From Flammeovirgaceae bacterium UBA6059 (GTDB taxonomy: Bacteria > Bacteroidota > Bacteroidia > Cytophagales > Cyclobacteriaceae), in assembly GCA_002435755.1 (NCBI GenBank), contig DIYH01000002.1, positions 474,764 through 538,763 of the forward strand: a DNA stretch of 64,000 nt, written 5' to 3'. The notes under the pieces were generated by a model. The model was given only the letters and a program-made list of their open reading frames with translations. It did not search any database and had not been told where the DNA came from. The position numbers and the translations under genes were made by a program. Shown here in pieces: positions 55,622 through 63,962 of this stretch; within the stretch, counting starts at the first letter, position 1, and the number at the start of each line of letters is the position of its first letter.

Positions 55622-55716
55622 TCTGTTAATACTTTGTTAATAAGGGCTTTAACATCAGCCAAGTAGGCTTAGTTGCTTAACTTTAAGCGCTTATTAAGAT
55701 TAAAAAACTAAAGATC

Positions 55717-56268
55717 ATGAGAAAATTATTTTACAGCGCAGCTATGCTCGCCATAGTTGGAATGACTTTCGTGAGCTGTTCTGATAAGGACGTAGAAGCA
55801 AGAATCGCGAGATTGGAAGGAAGGATTGCTGAGTTGGAAGCCAAGAGCGGTGGCCGAACTCCGTCACCCGTTACATCATCTACGGCTTCTACCACAAGTT
55901 CAGTTGTTGATGAAGTACCGAGTGGTCCATTACCAGCATTTCAGTTTGCTGAGGAAGAGCATGATTTCGGGAACATCACCGAAGGGGATATCGTAGAGCA
56001 CACCTTTGCATTCAAAAATACCGGTGAGGCGCCATTGATCATCTCAAGTGCTACGGCATCTTGTGGATGTACTGTACCTAGCTGGCCAAGAGAGCCGATT
56101 CCGGTAGGTGGAGACGGTGAGATCACGGTGAAGTTCAACTCAAGAAACAAGCCGGGGGTACAGAACAAGACGGTGACTATCACTGCCAATACCAACCCTA
56201 AGATCAACAGGCTTAGAATCAAGTCGACCGTGACACCTCAAGGAGGTGCTAGTGGACCAGTTAAGTAA
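55717..56268 (+). CDS. DUF1573 lipoprotein
   Basis: 183 residues. Lipobox FVSCSDKD, a short coiled coil (VEARIARLEGRIAELEAK), Ser/Thr linker, then the DUF1573 ASH/Ig-like domain (FAEEEHDFGNITEGDIVEHTFAFKNTGEAPLII, SCGCTVPSWP). Exported and probably envelope-associated; ligand unknown. It follows an intergenic region with several T-rich stretches. YajC follows. Confidence 0.87.
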   Translation: MRKLFYSAAMLAIVGMTFVSCSDKDVEARIARLEGRIAELEAKSGGRTPSPVTSSTASTTSSVVDEVPSGPLPAFQFAEEEHDFGNITEGDIVEHTFAFKNTGEAPLIISSATASCGCTVPSWPREPIPVGGDGEITVKFNSRNKPGVQNKTVTITANTNPKINRLRIKSTVTPQGGASGPVK

Positions 56269-56292
56269 CTAAAGTAAAAAAACCTAACCCCA

Positions 56293-56586
56293 ATGATTCT
56301 ATTGCAGGCAGCACAGGGTGATTATATGCAATTCATCCTGTTAGGTGGCATGGTGGCAGTGTTTTATTTGTTCTTCATTCGCCCCCAGCAGAAAAAACAA
56401 AAAGATCAAAAGAAGTTCATCGAAGCAGTTAAGAAAGGTGATCAGGTGGTGACCGTTGGCGGTATCCATGGCAAAGTCTTTTCTGTGGCTGATGACACAG
56501 TGACTATAGAAGTAGATCGCGGTATGAAAATCACTCTTGAGAAGTCGTCCATATCGTTGGATGCCAGCAAAAGAGTGGCTGGATAA
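56293..56586 (+). CDS. yajC: Preprotein translocase subunit YajC
   Basis: 97 residues. One helix (about 12-30), the FIRPQQKKQKDQKKF motif, and the GDQVVTVGGIHGKVFSV domain. Partner of the SecDF complex. The DUF1573-yajC order is typical of Bacteroidota. The ybbR gene follows 18 bases later. Confidence 0.97.
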   Translation: MILLQAAQGDYMQFILLGGMVAVFYLFFIRPQQKKQKDQKKFIEAVKKGDQVVTVGGIHGKVFSVADDTVTIEVDRGMKITLEKSSISLDASKRVAG

Positions 56587-56604
56587 CAAATAGCTCAAAG
56601 GCTT

Positions 56605-57549
56605 ATGGCCAAGAAATCCCCTTTTTTGGGAGGAAACCTGAAGGTAGTAATACTGTCACTTGTGGCAGCTACTACCTTTTGGTTTTTTAATGCACTCAAT
56701 AAAAACTACGACGCACGTATCAACTACCCGTTGGAGTTTGAGTTTGTGAGGGACAGTGTGGTCATCGTGGAAGAGCTTCCTGATGATGTATTGATTGATG
56801 TATCAAGCGGGGGCTGGAACTTACTTAAAAAGACCTTTTGGTTCAGTGCATTACCACTGATCATTACTTTGGATAATCCGGCTGACGTTAAGTTCTTGAC
56901 AAGATCCTCTCTTATTCCGATCATCTCAGATCAGATCACTGATCTGGAGCTAAACTACCTACTCACAGATACGTTGTTTATTAATGTCGAGCATAAGGTA
57001 CGAAAACAAGTAGTGCTGACTGTTGATAGCCTACGTGTCCCATTGGCTGATACTTACAGGCTGGTTTCACCTATTCGTATTTCTCCGGACACCATTGTTG
57101 TTGAAGGGCCTACGTCATTGATCAGCTCCCTACCGGAATTGTTTAAGGTAGACATTCCCAGACGTAATATCAGCAGTAGTTTTGATAGAGAGGTGGATAT
57201 TGAGCTATCCAATAGTCAATTGATGAGAGCCTTACCTGAGGAGGTGGGCATTCAGTTTGATGTAGCGGAGTTTACTAACGTAACACTGCCGGTTACACTA
57301 GATAAGATCAACTTTCCCGAGGACTCATCAGCCTACTTGACTGACTCGATCATCTATGTCAACTATTGGGTAATGGCTGATGAACTCAATACCGTCCGAC
57401 CGGAAGACTTTACGATCTCTGCCGATTATACCATGGCTATCTCAGAAGACAGTACCATCCTACCCATACTGTTGGAGTCCCCACCCAATGCCTATGACAT
57501 GGAGTATTTCCCGGATACTTTGCGCATTAGCTATCCCCAAATTGAGTGA
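56605..57549 (+). CDS. YbbR-like domain protein (CdaR-related)
   Basis: 314 residues. An N-terminal helix (VVILSLVAATTFWFFNALNKNY) and repeated YbbR-type beta domains (about 45-300). In Firmicutes, YbbR/CdaR regulates diadenylate cyclase; no cdaA is adjacent, so the same role is uncertain here. Predicted to be membrane-anchored with its domains outside. coaE starts 4 bases after its stop. Confidence 0.82.
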   Translation: MAKKSPFLGGNLKVVILSLVAATTFWFFNALNKNYDARINYPLEFEFVRDSVVIVEELPDDVLIDVSSGGWNLLKKTFWFSALPLIITLDNPADVKFLTRSSLIPIISDQITDLELNYLLTDTLFINVEHKVRKQVVLTVDSLRVPLADTYRLVSPIRISPDTIVVEGPTSLISSLPELFKVDIPRRNISSSFDREVDIELSNSQLMRALPEEVGIQFDVAEFTNVTLPVTLDKINFPEDSSAYLTDSIIYVNYWVMADELNTVRPEDFTISADYTMAISEDSTILPILLESPPNAYDMEYFPDTLRISYPQIE

Positions 57550-57553
57550 TCCC

Positions 57554-58141
57554 ATGTTCGTCGGAGTTACAGGCGGAATAGGTAGCGGTAAAAGCGTGGT
57601 GTGCAAAATCTTCGAATGCCTGAATGTGCCCGTTTATTATGCTGACGACAGGGCCAAATGGCTTATGCGAAATGATGTTGATCTGATCAAAGGAATCATC
57701 GAGACATTTGGTCAGGAGAGTTACCCTGAAGGAGTCCTCAATACACGGTTTTTGTCAAAGACAGTATTCTCGAATAAAGACCAGCTAGATCGGCTTAATG
57801 CTTTGGTACATCCTGCTGTAGCTAAAGATGTTAATAGGTGGATTGATCAAAATCAAGACAGCTTCCTGCTAATCAAAGAAGCAGCGCTACTTTTTGAAAC
57901 AGGTTCTTACAAAGAGTTAGATTATGTGATCACCGTTGCTGCTAAAGAAGAGACTCGTATCCGTCGGGTTTTAGCGCGAGACCCTCAAAGGTCGAGAGAA
58001 GAGATCGTACAGATCATGGGAAAACAAATGCCACAAGAGGAGAAAATGGAGTTAGCAGATTATGTGATTGATAATAATGATGATGATGCTCTGATCCGGC
58101 AGGTTTATAATTTTCTTAAAGAAAAGGGGCTTAGGCTATAA
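57554..58141 (+). CDS. coaE: Dephospho-CoA kinase
   Basis: 195 residues from the ATG at 57554 (MFVGVTGGIGSGKS); a longer frame from 57380 is inside ybbR and is rejected. P-loop GGIGSGKS, LYYADDRAK-like lid and DPQRSREEI region. It phosphorylates dephospho-CoA to CoA, the final step of the pathway. Last gene of the nusB-coaE run; it overlaps the small convergent gene by 6 bases. Confidence 0.95.
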   Translation: MFVGVTGGIGSGKSVVCKIFECLNVPVYYADDRAKWLMRNDVDLIKGIIETFGQESYPEGVLNTRFLSKTVFSNKDQLDRLNALVHPAVAKDVNRWIDQNQDSFLLIKEAALLFETGSYKELDYVITVAAKEETRIRRVLARDPQRSREEIVQIMGKQMPQEEKMELADYVIDNNDDDALIRQVYNFLKEKGLRL

Positions 58142-58387
58142 GAGGCCAGCGGGTAATTTTACCTGATCAGCATAGAACTTGGTGCGTGTGCTACTACCAT
58201 CGAACAGGTCGATTTTATCGATTCTATCCTCTTTGTGATTATAAAACACCTCGATGTAATAGTCCTTCATGAGGTACAGGTTGACTTTGTATTTATAATA
58301 TCTAATGGCAACTACGAACGTACCCTCCATATAGAGTGCACGTAGTTGATCGTAGAAGGGAAGCGATAAAAAGTCTTTACAACTCAA
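58136..58387 (-). CDS. Small conserved hypothetical protein
   Basis: 83 residues, soluble, aromatic and basic (FVVAIRYYKYKVNLYLMKDYYIEVFYNHKEDRIDKIDLFDGSS). Similar short proteins occur in Bacteroidota, but I know of no function. A gene is supported by the clean frame, small convergent overlap with coaE, and the same direction as the hydrolase upstream, 39 bases away. Confidence 0.6.
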   Translation of the reverse strand: MSCKDFLSLPFYDQLRALYMEGTFVVAIRYYKYKVNLYLMKDYYIEVFYNHKEDRIDKIDLFDGSSTRTKFYADQVKLPAGLL

Positions 58388-58426
58388 AGCAAGGTCTTTG
58401 ATTAAAAATAAGCTTTTTGACCTTAA

Positions 58427-59266
58427 CTAGCGGTAATCGAGAAAATCTTTTAAGCTCTTATCAAATATCACATCATGCTTGTCCTGTAAGATTTCGTCAA
58501 GATGATTGTGATACTCAGCGAATGATGGGAGGTCATTGTGCCGACCACCATGTATGGGGATCAAGCGAGTGTTGAGAGGAGCTTCCCTCCTGAGGCGCAC
58601 GCTTGACCTAAAGGGGATCAAACGGTCCTTAGTGCCATGAATGATGTAAATAGGGCATTTCACATATTTGATCCAAATGTCTGTACGAATATGAAAGCGA
58701 AGTATGATTGATAAAGGCAGAAAAAAGAGAAAGCGGCTGGTCAACTGTGAGAAGCTGTAGTAAGGAGCATCAAGTATCAGCATTTTAGGATGATTCTTAG
58801 ACGCAAGCTTGGTGGCAAACCCTGAACCTAATGATCTGCCATAGATGATGATCTTGTCTTCGGGAAACTTGGTGCGAAGTTTATTGTAGACAAATTGACT
58901 ATCGTGAAAAAGGGCCTTCTCGCTGCGCTTGCCAGTACTCTTGCCATAACCACGATAGTCCACCATGACTACATCAAAGTTGTTACGCGAAAAATCGCGT
59001 GCATACTTGCTCCAACCCTTAATACTCCGAGTATTACCATGAAAGTATATGACCAGACCGTCTGGAGATTTCAACTTAAAATGTAGACCGTTGAGTCTCA
59101 CATCTTCTTCCACATCGAAAAAAAGCTCCTCGAAAGGTACGTCATATTTGTATTCAAAATTTTCAGGAAGCTTCTCTGGTTTGAATATGAAATACTCCTG
59201 AATGAAATAGACGAGTACAGATATCCCCACATAAACGGCTACTCCGATGATTGTCCAATCGGTCAC
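58427..59266 (-). CDS. Alpha/beta-hydrolase, membrane-anchored
   Basis: 279 residues. One N-terminal helix (about 5-22), then a BAAT/FrsA-like hydrolase: VIYFHGNTRSIKGW, nucleophile in IIYGRSLGSGFATKL, acid in HGTKDRLIP and His in HGGRHNDL. It is probably a cytosolic or membrane-face esterase of unknown substrate. It is the last chromosomal gene before the tRNA/attachment region. Confidence 0.88.
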   Translation of the reverse strand: MTDWTIIGVAVYVGISVLVYFIQEYFIFKPEKLPENFEYKYDVPFEELFFDVEEDVRLNGLHFKLKSPDGLVIYFHGNTRSIKGWSKYARDFSRNNFDVVMVDYRGYGKSTGKRSEKALFHDSQFVYNKLRTKFPEDKIIIYGRSLGSGFATKLASKNHPKMLILDAPYYSFSQLTSRFLFFLPLSIILRFHIRTDIWIKYVKCPIYIIHGTKDRLIPFRSSVRLRREAPLNTRLIPIHGGRHNDLPSFAEYHNHLDEILQDKHDVIFDKSLKDFLDYR

Positions 59267-59336
59267 AGACTGAATTTAACGAATATGTGTGAGAATGGTA
59301 GAGACTATAGAATACCAAGAGATATATAGCACCTTA

Positions 59337-59400
59337 TGCCAGTGCTTTGATACTAAGGATGAAGACCAGATTCGATGGGCCAGACTGTCTGCCAATGACC
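59337..59400 (-). repeat. Degenerate copy of tRNA 3' end plus terminator
   Basis: Aligned by eye to 59555-59617, about three-quarters of bases match over some 60 positions, starting with an identical TGCCAGTGCTTTGATA. The T-loop is mutated (ATCGAAT against TTCGAGT). It looks like the decayed remnant of an earlier integration or duplication at this tRNA site. The 135 or so bases between the copies hold no gene I can see. Confidence 0.6.
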
Positions 59401-59535
59401 CCCTGAGCTTCGATTAGTAACTTGACCTGTCCTTCACAAGCCATTCCGTTTCCAGTTTATCTGTCAACTTGAATAAGTGGTGGCCTTGAGATTCTGTTTC
59501 GAGAGTTCTGAGAGGCTGGGGGAAAGGTGTAAACG

Positions 59536-59566
59536 AAAAAAGCGCTGCCATTACTGCCAGTGCTTT
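59536..59566 (-). terminator. Terminator of the interrupted tRNA gene
   Basis: On the minus strand a 12-base arm (59566-59555) pairs with 59550-59539 with two mismatches, loop of 4, followed by six T. It would end the tRNA transcript. Confidence 0.7.
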
Positions 59567-59575
59567 GATATTAAG

Positions 59576-59612
59576 GGTGGAAGACCGGACTCGAACCGGC
59601 GACCTCTTACCA
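59576..59612 (-). pseudogene. 3' half of a tRNA gene, attachment-site scar
   Basis: On the minus strand: variable loop AGGTC, T-arm with stem GCCGG/CCGGT around TTCGAGT, acceptor strand CTTCCAC, discriminator C; CCA is not encoded. The upstream bases do not pair with the 3' anticodon stem, so the 5' half is missing: the gene is interrupted about at the anticodon loop. The isoacceptor cannot be told from this half. This is what remains on the far side of an element that inserted into a tRNA gene and restored it at its other end. Confidence 0.75.
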
Positions 59613-59702
59613 CAATCAAAGGAAACGGGTCTCTGGTGAACATAAATGACCTCAAATAGGGCTTAGAGGCTGTTTTGTTTCTTCGACGGTTCACGTAAAT
59701 TC

Positions 59703-61075
59703 ATGTCGATTCACAAAAACGCGCGGAAAACGCGCGGGAAGATGGGTTTCGTTATGGCCAAGATCACTGTTATGCTCGATGTCAGGGAGAAAAGTCGCAT
59801 TCAAGGTGACAAATATCCTCTCGTTCTGCGCATAGGACATAAGAGTACGTCATGTACCATTGGTTTTGAGCATGAGCTACGACAAGATCAATATAACCAG
59901 GATTCCATGACGATTTCTGGAATCCAGAATGCAAAAACCTACTCCGCCAGAGTTCAAAAAAAATACGGCGACATCAATTTATGGCTTGATGTGAATAGAG
60001 GGATTATCAAACTCTGGTCTATCAATCAGTTAAAATCAGAGATCGAGAAACGCTTCTTTGATGAACAAATAACACTCTTATTCTTCAATCACGCTGCTAA
60101 GTTTCTGCACCAGAAATATGTCGCTGGAGACTATCCGACAGTTGACACTTACCATGACAGCCTCAAGGTTTTTGTGAAGCACCAGATGAAACAGGCAAGG
60201 AAGGATGATCAAATCACGATTAAGAGCCTGTTCAATATCTCAAGGGAAGAGGGGTTTACCGTGCTCCCAGAATATCAACGATACGATATTCCCTTGAAGG
60301 TCTTGAATGCGAGCCTTGTCAATGACTTTAAGACCTATCTCGATATGAGAATGAAGTCATATAACTCAGTGGCGATGCATCTCAGAAACCTGCAATCCAT
60401 TGTCAACAACGCGGGGAAATTCAATGACGAGCTAAAAGGACACAAGCCGTTTGAAGGAATCCCAAAAACCAGCAAAGCCAACGCTCAGGTAGTCTTGACC
60501 TTAGACGAGATTGCTCTTATCAGGCAAGCTCAATTCATAGAGAATTCCAGTGCATTTCACTCTAGAAACTACTTCCTCTTTATGTTCGACAATATGGGAA
60601 TGAACTTTGTGGATTTAGCCATGTTGAAAGTCAATCAGTTCGACGGTGAACGAATCAATTACACCCGACAGAAAACAAAAGCGGAAGGTGACCACTTTTC
60701 AATAAAACAGATTCCTGAAGCACTAGAGATATTAGAATTCTATACAGCCAATAAGGAATTGACGGATTACATATTCTCGATAATACCAAAGGACATACCA
60801 GAAGAAAGAATTCATCGTGTCAAGGATGATCGAAGAAACACCTTCAATAAGAAGATCAAGAAGATTTGTCATGAACTTGGGATCAACAAATCCGTCACGT
60901 CTTACACTGCTCGTGATACCTGGACGAACCTGGGTTTGGAGATGGGTTAGACCTTCGTAAAATCTCAGGTGGCCTTGGTCATTCCACATCAGCCGTCACT
61001 GAAAAACACTACACTCAAAAACTTCAGTCTCGAATTCGCGATGAGATTAACTCGTCAATCACGAATAACCCTTAA
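59703..61075 (+). pseudogene. Tyrosine recombinase (integrase), frameshifted near its end
   Basis: The first frame (59703 or ATG 59754 to stop 60950) encodes arm-binding, SAM-like core-binding and most of the catalytic domain, up to SYTARDTWTNLGLEMG. The rest continues in the -1-shifted frame from about 60944 to TAA at 61075: LDLRKISGGLGHSTSAVTEKHY then about 25 residues, carrying the catalytic His of the LGH motif and the nucleophile Tyr. A single G lost from a GGGG run would cause this. Either an inactive gene, a sequencing error or a programmed shift. Direct repeats of ACGCGCGG flank the first start. Confidence 0.85.
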
Positions 61076-61077
61076 CC

Positions 61078-61515
61078 TCAAATTATTTCTTCTCCCGATA
61101 GGATTGATTTGAATTGATCTCTTCTCTCTTGAGATCCTTTTTCCATATAGAAAAGAGCTCTTTCTTCATTTTGAGCCTCCTCAACATAGTTCGTAAGTGC
61201 ATCATAGAAAACTTGTTTCTCAAGTAAAATGTAGCCAGAATTGGGGTCAGCATCAATCTGGTCAGCTGAATTTCTGAATTTGAAAAGTTCTCTTGTTGTC
61301 GAGTTATCAAATCCCGCAATCCGTTTAAGCTCTTTCTTAGTCGCAGAGTTAACGATTTCTAAAACAAGCCCGTATTGGCAGCAACTTACGCAACCCGATT
61401 TAATACTTGGAAAACAGGCGGAGCGGGGACAATCTGAACAGTCCAAATCTTGAGCACTTGATGCAATCGGCATAAATCCTATAATTAAGCAAAATGCTAT
61501 TTTGAGAAAATCCAT
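61078..61515 (-). CDS. Secreted cysteine-rich small protein (cargo)
   Basis: About 145 residues from the ATG at 61515 (an ATG at 61539 is the alternative). Signal peptide (FLKIAFCLIIGFMPIASSAQ), then a cluster of six or more Cys (DLDCSDCPRSACFPSIKSGCVSCCQYG) that may bind metal or form disulfides, and a helical charged C-terminus. No family recognised. Its start overlaps the upstream membrane gene by 19 bases. Last gene of the five-gene cargo operon; it ends 2 bases after the integrase pseudogene, convergent. Confidence 0.6.
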   Translation of the reverse strand: MDFLKIAFCLIIGFMPIASSAQDLDCSDCPRSACFPSIKSGCVSCCQYGLVLEIVNSATKKELKRIAGFDNSTTRELFKFRNSADQIDADPNSGYILLEKQVFYDALTNYVEEAQNEERALFYMEKGSQERRDQFKSILSGEEII

Positions 61516-61985
61516 ATGATTAGAGTTGTTAATAGCCATAAGCCATAGATGAAAATTGAATATTGAAAATGTTCTATTTGAGTATTGTTCATACAGTTGA
61601 CATACTCTGCCATCTGACGCAGGGTGTCAAAGCTCTTTTGTCCCCCTCTTAATTGCACGTAAGAAGATGTTAGTGTAGAAGAAATAAGAGTACCAACATA
61701 GATTGTTGACACTGAGAAAAGCCACGCTGGAATAAACAACAAGTAAATTAATCTGGCACCTCGACTTTCTGAGCGATGGTAACTCGTACTAACAATAAAC
61801 AATATACTGCCGGCTAAAACGGATAAAGTCCAGGTGTTTAGAGTTGAAGATTGCTCAGATACAGCCTTAATAAAATCAAAAGTAATCTTGATGTCATCTG
61901 GGCTTGGCACTTCAGTGCTATTCATTTCTTCTGGAATACTAGACAGACAACTTCCTTCGACCCATTCCTGTAAGTACCTTATCAT
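61497..61985 (-). CDS. Three-helix membrane protein (cargo)
   Basis: 162 residues with helices at about 53-70, 80-100 and 142-160 and a Cys/Glu-rich N-terminus. No family recognised. It sits between the two short soluble genes and the Cys-rich secreted gene, so the operon appears to combine soluble, membrane and exported parts. Confidence 0.65.
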   Translation of the reverse strand: MIRYLQEWVEGSCLSSIPEEMNSTEVPSPDDIKITFDFIKAVSEQSSTLNTWTLSVLAGSILFIVSTSYHRSESRGARLIYLLFIPAWLFSVSTIYVGTLISSTLTSSYVQLRGGQKSFDTLRQMAEYVNCMNNTQIEHFQYSIFIYGLWLLTTLIIWIFSK

Positions 61986-62055
61986 ATCTCTAGAGCACTA
62001 GTTAGCTATCAACATGACTATTTCCTTTGCGATCATCTATTTCTTGCACTGGCCT

Positions 62056-62301
62056 TTATTGCTTATCTGTATCGTCTAAATCTTCTGGGGCAATCCTAGT
62101 GGCTAGCGTTATTGACATTTGACTTTGGTTAGTCTTGCTAAAAACGATAAATCCTTTTTTGTTAACACCCATTTCTTTGAATTCAATTTGCAAGTCCACA
62201 GGGTTTTTCAATCCTTTTTCACGCATGGTTGTGCTAACTGCATCAACAACTTTGACAAACGCCTTGTCAATTTCGATGGGTTCAATCTTTAGCTTACCCA
62301 T
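62056..62301 (-). CDS. Small soluble protein (cargo)
   Basis: 81 residues. Residues about 11-26 form a helix (DKAFVKVVDAVSTTM), then beta-strands (VDLQIEFKEMGVNKKGFIVFSK, MSITLATRIA) and an acidic end. Overall plan resembles the next two proteins upstream: helix, beta-rich middle, acidic tail. Function unknown; possibly a fold shared with them. It starts 2 bases after the 99-residue gene. Confidence 0.6.
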   Translation of the reverse strand: MGKLKIEPIEIDKAFVKVVDAVSTTMREKGLKNPVDLQIEFKEMGVNKKGFIVFSKTNQSQMSITLATRIAPEDLDDTDKQ

Positions 62302-62303
62302 TC

Positions 62304-62603
62304 CTAGTCTTGAGTTTCTTCTGTCGCCGCCATACTTCCCTGATTCTCCTGCACATCGTCATCTATGTCAAGATCAATTTTGCCCTTAAAGCAAAACTCG
62401 ATATAGCCATTTTCATTGATTTCCAGCTTATCCTTGCCATCAGGATTAGCCTTCGTAGTGATTGTAAATTCAATGTCTCCAGACAACTTCGATGTGGGAG
62501 TTTGTGCATCAGTTTTCAACTCGTTTTTGGCAGTAGCTTCGTTGACACGACTAAAAGATTTCTGGATTGCAATCACAACATCTTCCAAATATATTTTTTC
62601 CAT
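62304..62603 (-). CDS. Small acidic soluble protein (cargo)
   Basis: 99 residues. N-terminal helix (EDVVIAIQKSFSRVNEAT), a beta-rich middle (LSGDIEFTITTKANPDGKDKLEINENGYIEFCFKGKIDLDID) and a very acidic C-terminus. No known family. It lies 2 bases from the 81-residue gene and 44 bases after the 165-residue gene. Confidence 0.6.
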   Translation of the reverse strand: MEKIYLEDVVIAIQKSFSRVNEATAKNELKTDAQTPTSKLSGDIEFTITTKANPDGKDKLEINENGYIEFCFKGKIDLDIDDDVQENQGSMAATEETQD

Positions 62604-62647
62604 AGTTTTTCTATTTTATCAAATAACCTGGATGCTGGCCTTTGCAA

Positions 62648-63145
62648 TCAACTAGGCTTCTCTATCTTTTCTAATCCTGACTTTATGAGTTCCGAAGCTT
62701 TGGTTAAGTCCTCAACAGAGGTTGGGGTTAACCCTTGGGATGATAAAAACTGGCTTAAATCTGCGTTGTTATTACTTAATGCAAATCGTGCGCTAGCTTG
62801 GAAGATGCTTTCCTGAGTACTCGTTTTGGAAAACCCAAAGGCTCCACTTGCGTGTACTGGCCCTACCTGTAGACCTATTGATCCTCCACCCTCTGATTTT
62901 TTAACAGAGGCAATTCTCATGGTGATCCCAACATCGATTGAACCATCAAGAGTTACAGTCGGCGCACGACTCATTAGGGATGTTATCTGCTCTGGTGAAC
63001 GTGTACTTTCGCCGATAAGCTTGAGCTGTATGTTAAGCCATTCTGCCCAAATTTTTAAATACTTTGCTTCTGCTTTCGTAACTGCCCGCAATGGTGCCTC
63101 AAACAAGTCTTCAAAGACATCGGAAATACTCTTAGTATTCGCCAT
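62648..63145 (-). CDS. DUF2589-like protein (cargo, first gene)
   Basis: 165 residues. N-terminal helices (about 1-50), a beta-rich segment (TVTLDGSIDVGITMRIAS), a Gly-rich stretch (EGGGSIGLQVGPVHASGAFGFSKTST) and helical C-terminus. The order and the Gly/Ser segment followed by a bristling beta-strand resemble DUF2589-type proteins of unknown function; I hold this only at low confidence. It is the first gene of the five-gene minus-strand operon and is divergent from the HTH gene. Confidence 0.55.
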   Translation of the reverse strand: MANTKSISDVFEDLFEAPLRAVTKAEAKYLKIWAEWLNIQLKLIGESTRSPEQITSLMSRAPTVTLDGSIDVGITMRIASVKKSEGGGSIGLQVGPVHASGAFGFSKTSTQESIFQASARFALSNNNADLSQFLSSQGLTPTSVEDLTKASELIKSGLEKIEKPS

Positions 63146-63420
63146 TTAATTTTTTTTAATGTTGAAAATACGGTATATTTCTCAACTGTGTAAATGATTC
63201 AAGATATGAATATCTCTAGAATTCTTTGTCTTGTATGCATTTTGATTCAGTTGAAATCAAGTTTGCCTAACTTTACGAAATAATTTACACAAATTTTCTA
63301 ATTTGGAATCAATATGAAATACCATAATCTCTCTATTCTATAGAAACAAGTAGGCAATAGATTTTCCAAAGAATTCGCTGTTAAGCGAATTGATAGTACC
63401 TATTGAGGATTAAAGCTGCA
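63146..63420. promoter_or_regulatory. Divergent control region of cargo operon and HTH gene
   Basis: Several inverted repeats: AGATAT-GA-ATATCT at 63202-63215; TGTGTAAAT at 63187-63195 against ATTTACACA at 63283-63291; and AATTCGCT-GTTA-AGCGAATT at 63372-63391. These are likely operator-type sites for the HTH protein or another regulator. No TAnnTTTG box is clear on either strand. Confidence 0.5.
63372..63391. repeat. Perfect 8-bp inverted repeat before the HTH gene
   Basis: AATTCGCT, 4-base loop, AGCGAATT, ending 29 bases before the ATG at 63421. No T-run follows, so an operator is more likely than a terminator. Confidence 0.5.
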
Positions 63421-63678
63421 ATGAACGTTATCTGTCTTTAAGAGGAAGCTTTTTACAAGCTCATTGATGAGGTTGTAGACTATGTTAAGGTTAATAATCC
63501 TGATGACTGGAAGTGGATTGATGGTGATGAGGCAATGCAGAGGCTCAAGATTACCTCTCGCACGACGCTTCAGAGGTTTCGTGATGAAGGGCGTATCAGG
63601 TTTTCGAGACCAGAAAAATGCATTATTCTGTATGACAAGAACAGTATTGATGAATATCTCGAAAGTAAAGTGGTATGA
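63421..63678 (+). pseudogene. Excisionase-like HTH gene with stop at codon 7
   Basis: The frame reads MNVICL-stop-EEAFYKLIDEVV and then on to TGA at 63678. The part after the stop is a typical helix-turn-helix protein of Bacteroidota mobile elements (WKWIDGDEAMQRLKI, SRTTLQRFRDEGRIRFS, IILYDKNSIDEYLE). Family members start with a similar MNVI-type leader running straight into the EEAFYKL segment, so a TAA in place of, for example, GAA looks like a nonsense mutation; a non-ATG start downstream of the stop is the alternative. It overlaps the next gene by ATGA. Confidence 0.7.
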
Positions 63679-63962
63679 CAGATATGGACAACGAGCCAAC
63701 AAGCGTCGATAAAGATTACGTTGAGAATTTCAACAAGGGGTATGTCCTAGCAAAGCGTCTTGACCTAAAGAGAGATAGTTTACGCGATAGTGTTGACAAG
63801 CTACCAAAAGCCATACAGCATGGCATGGAAGCTTATCGTCAGGAAATATCTTTAGATAAGACACGTGATGAAACTAAGAAAAAGGTATTGGGCCGATTGG
63901 AAGAACGTCAGGGCACGAACCGAGATCAACCTAAGGAAAGAGGACGTGACATGGATCGATAG
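63675..63962 (+). CDS. Small charged protein downstream of the HTH gene
   Basis: 95 residues, helical and highly charged (DKDYVENFNKGYVLAKRLDL, RDETKKKVLGRLEERQG). It starts in the ATGA overlap with the HTH gene, so is probably coupled to it. Similar short proteins lie after such HTH genes in Bacteroidota mobile elements; no function known. The last 38 bases of the window hold no further feature. Confidence 0.65.
   Translation: MTDMDNEPTSVDKDYVENFNKGYVLAKRLDLKRDSLRDSVDKLPKAIQHGMEAYRQEISLDKTRDETKKKVLGRLEERQGTNRDQPKERGRDMDR

Noticed and set aside
57380..57553. Upstream extension of the coaE frame
   Set aside because: It runs inside the ybbR gene and its residues do not match any kinase N-terminus; the ATG at 57554 gives the P-loop start.
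59477..59659. 60-codon frame with a GRPDSNRRPLTT segment
   Set aside because: It is the known spurious translation produced by reading across a tRNA gene in the wrong sense; the tRNA remnant explains it.
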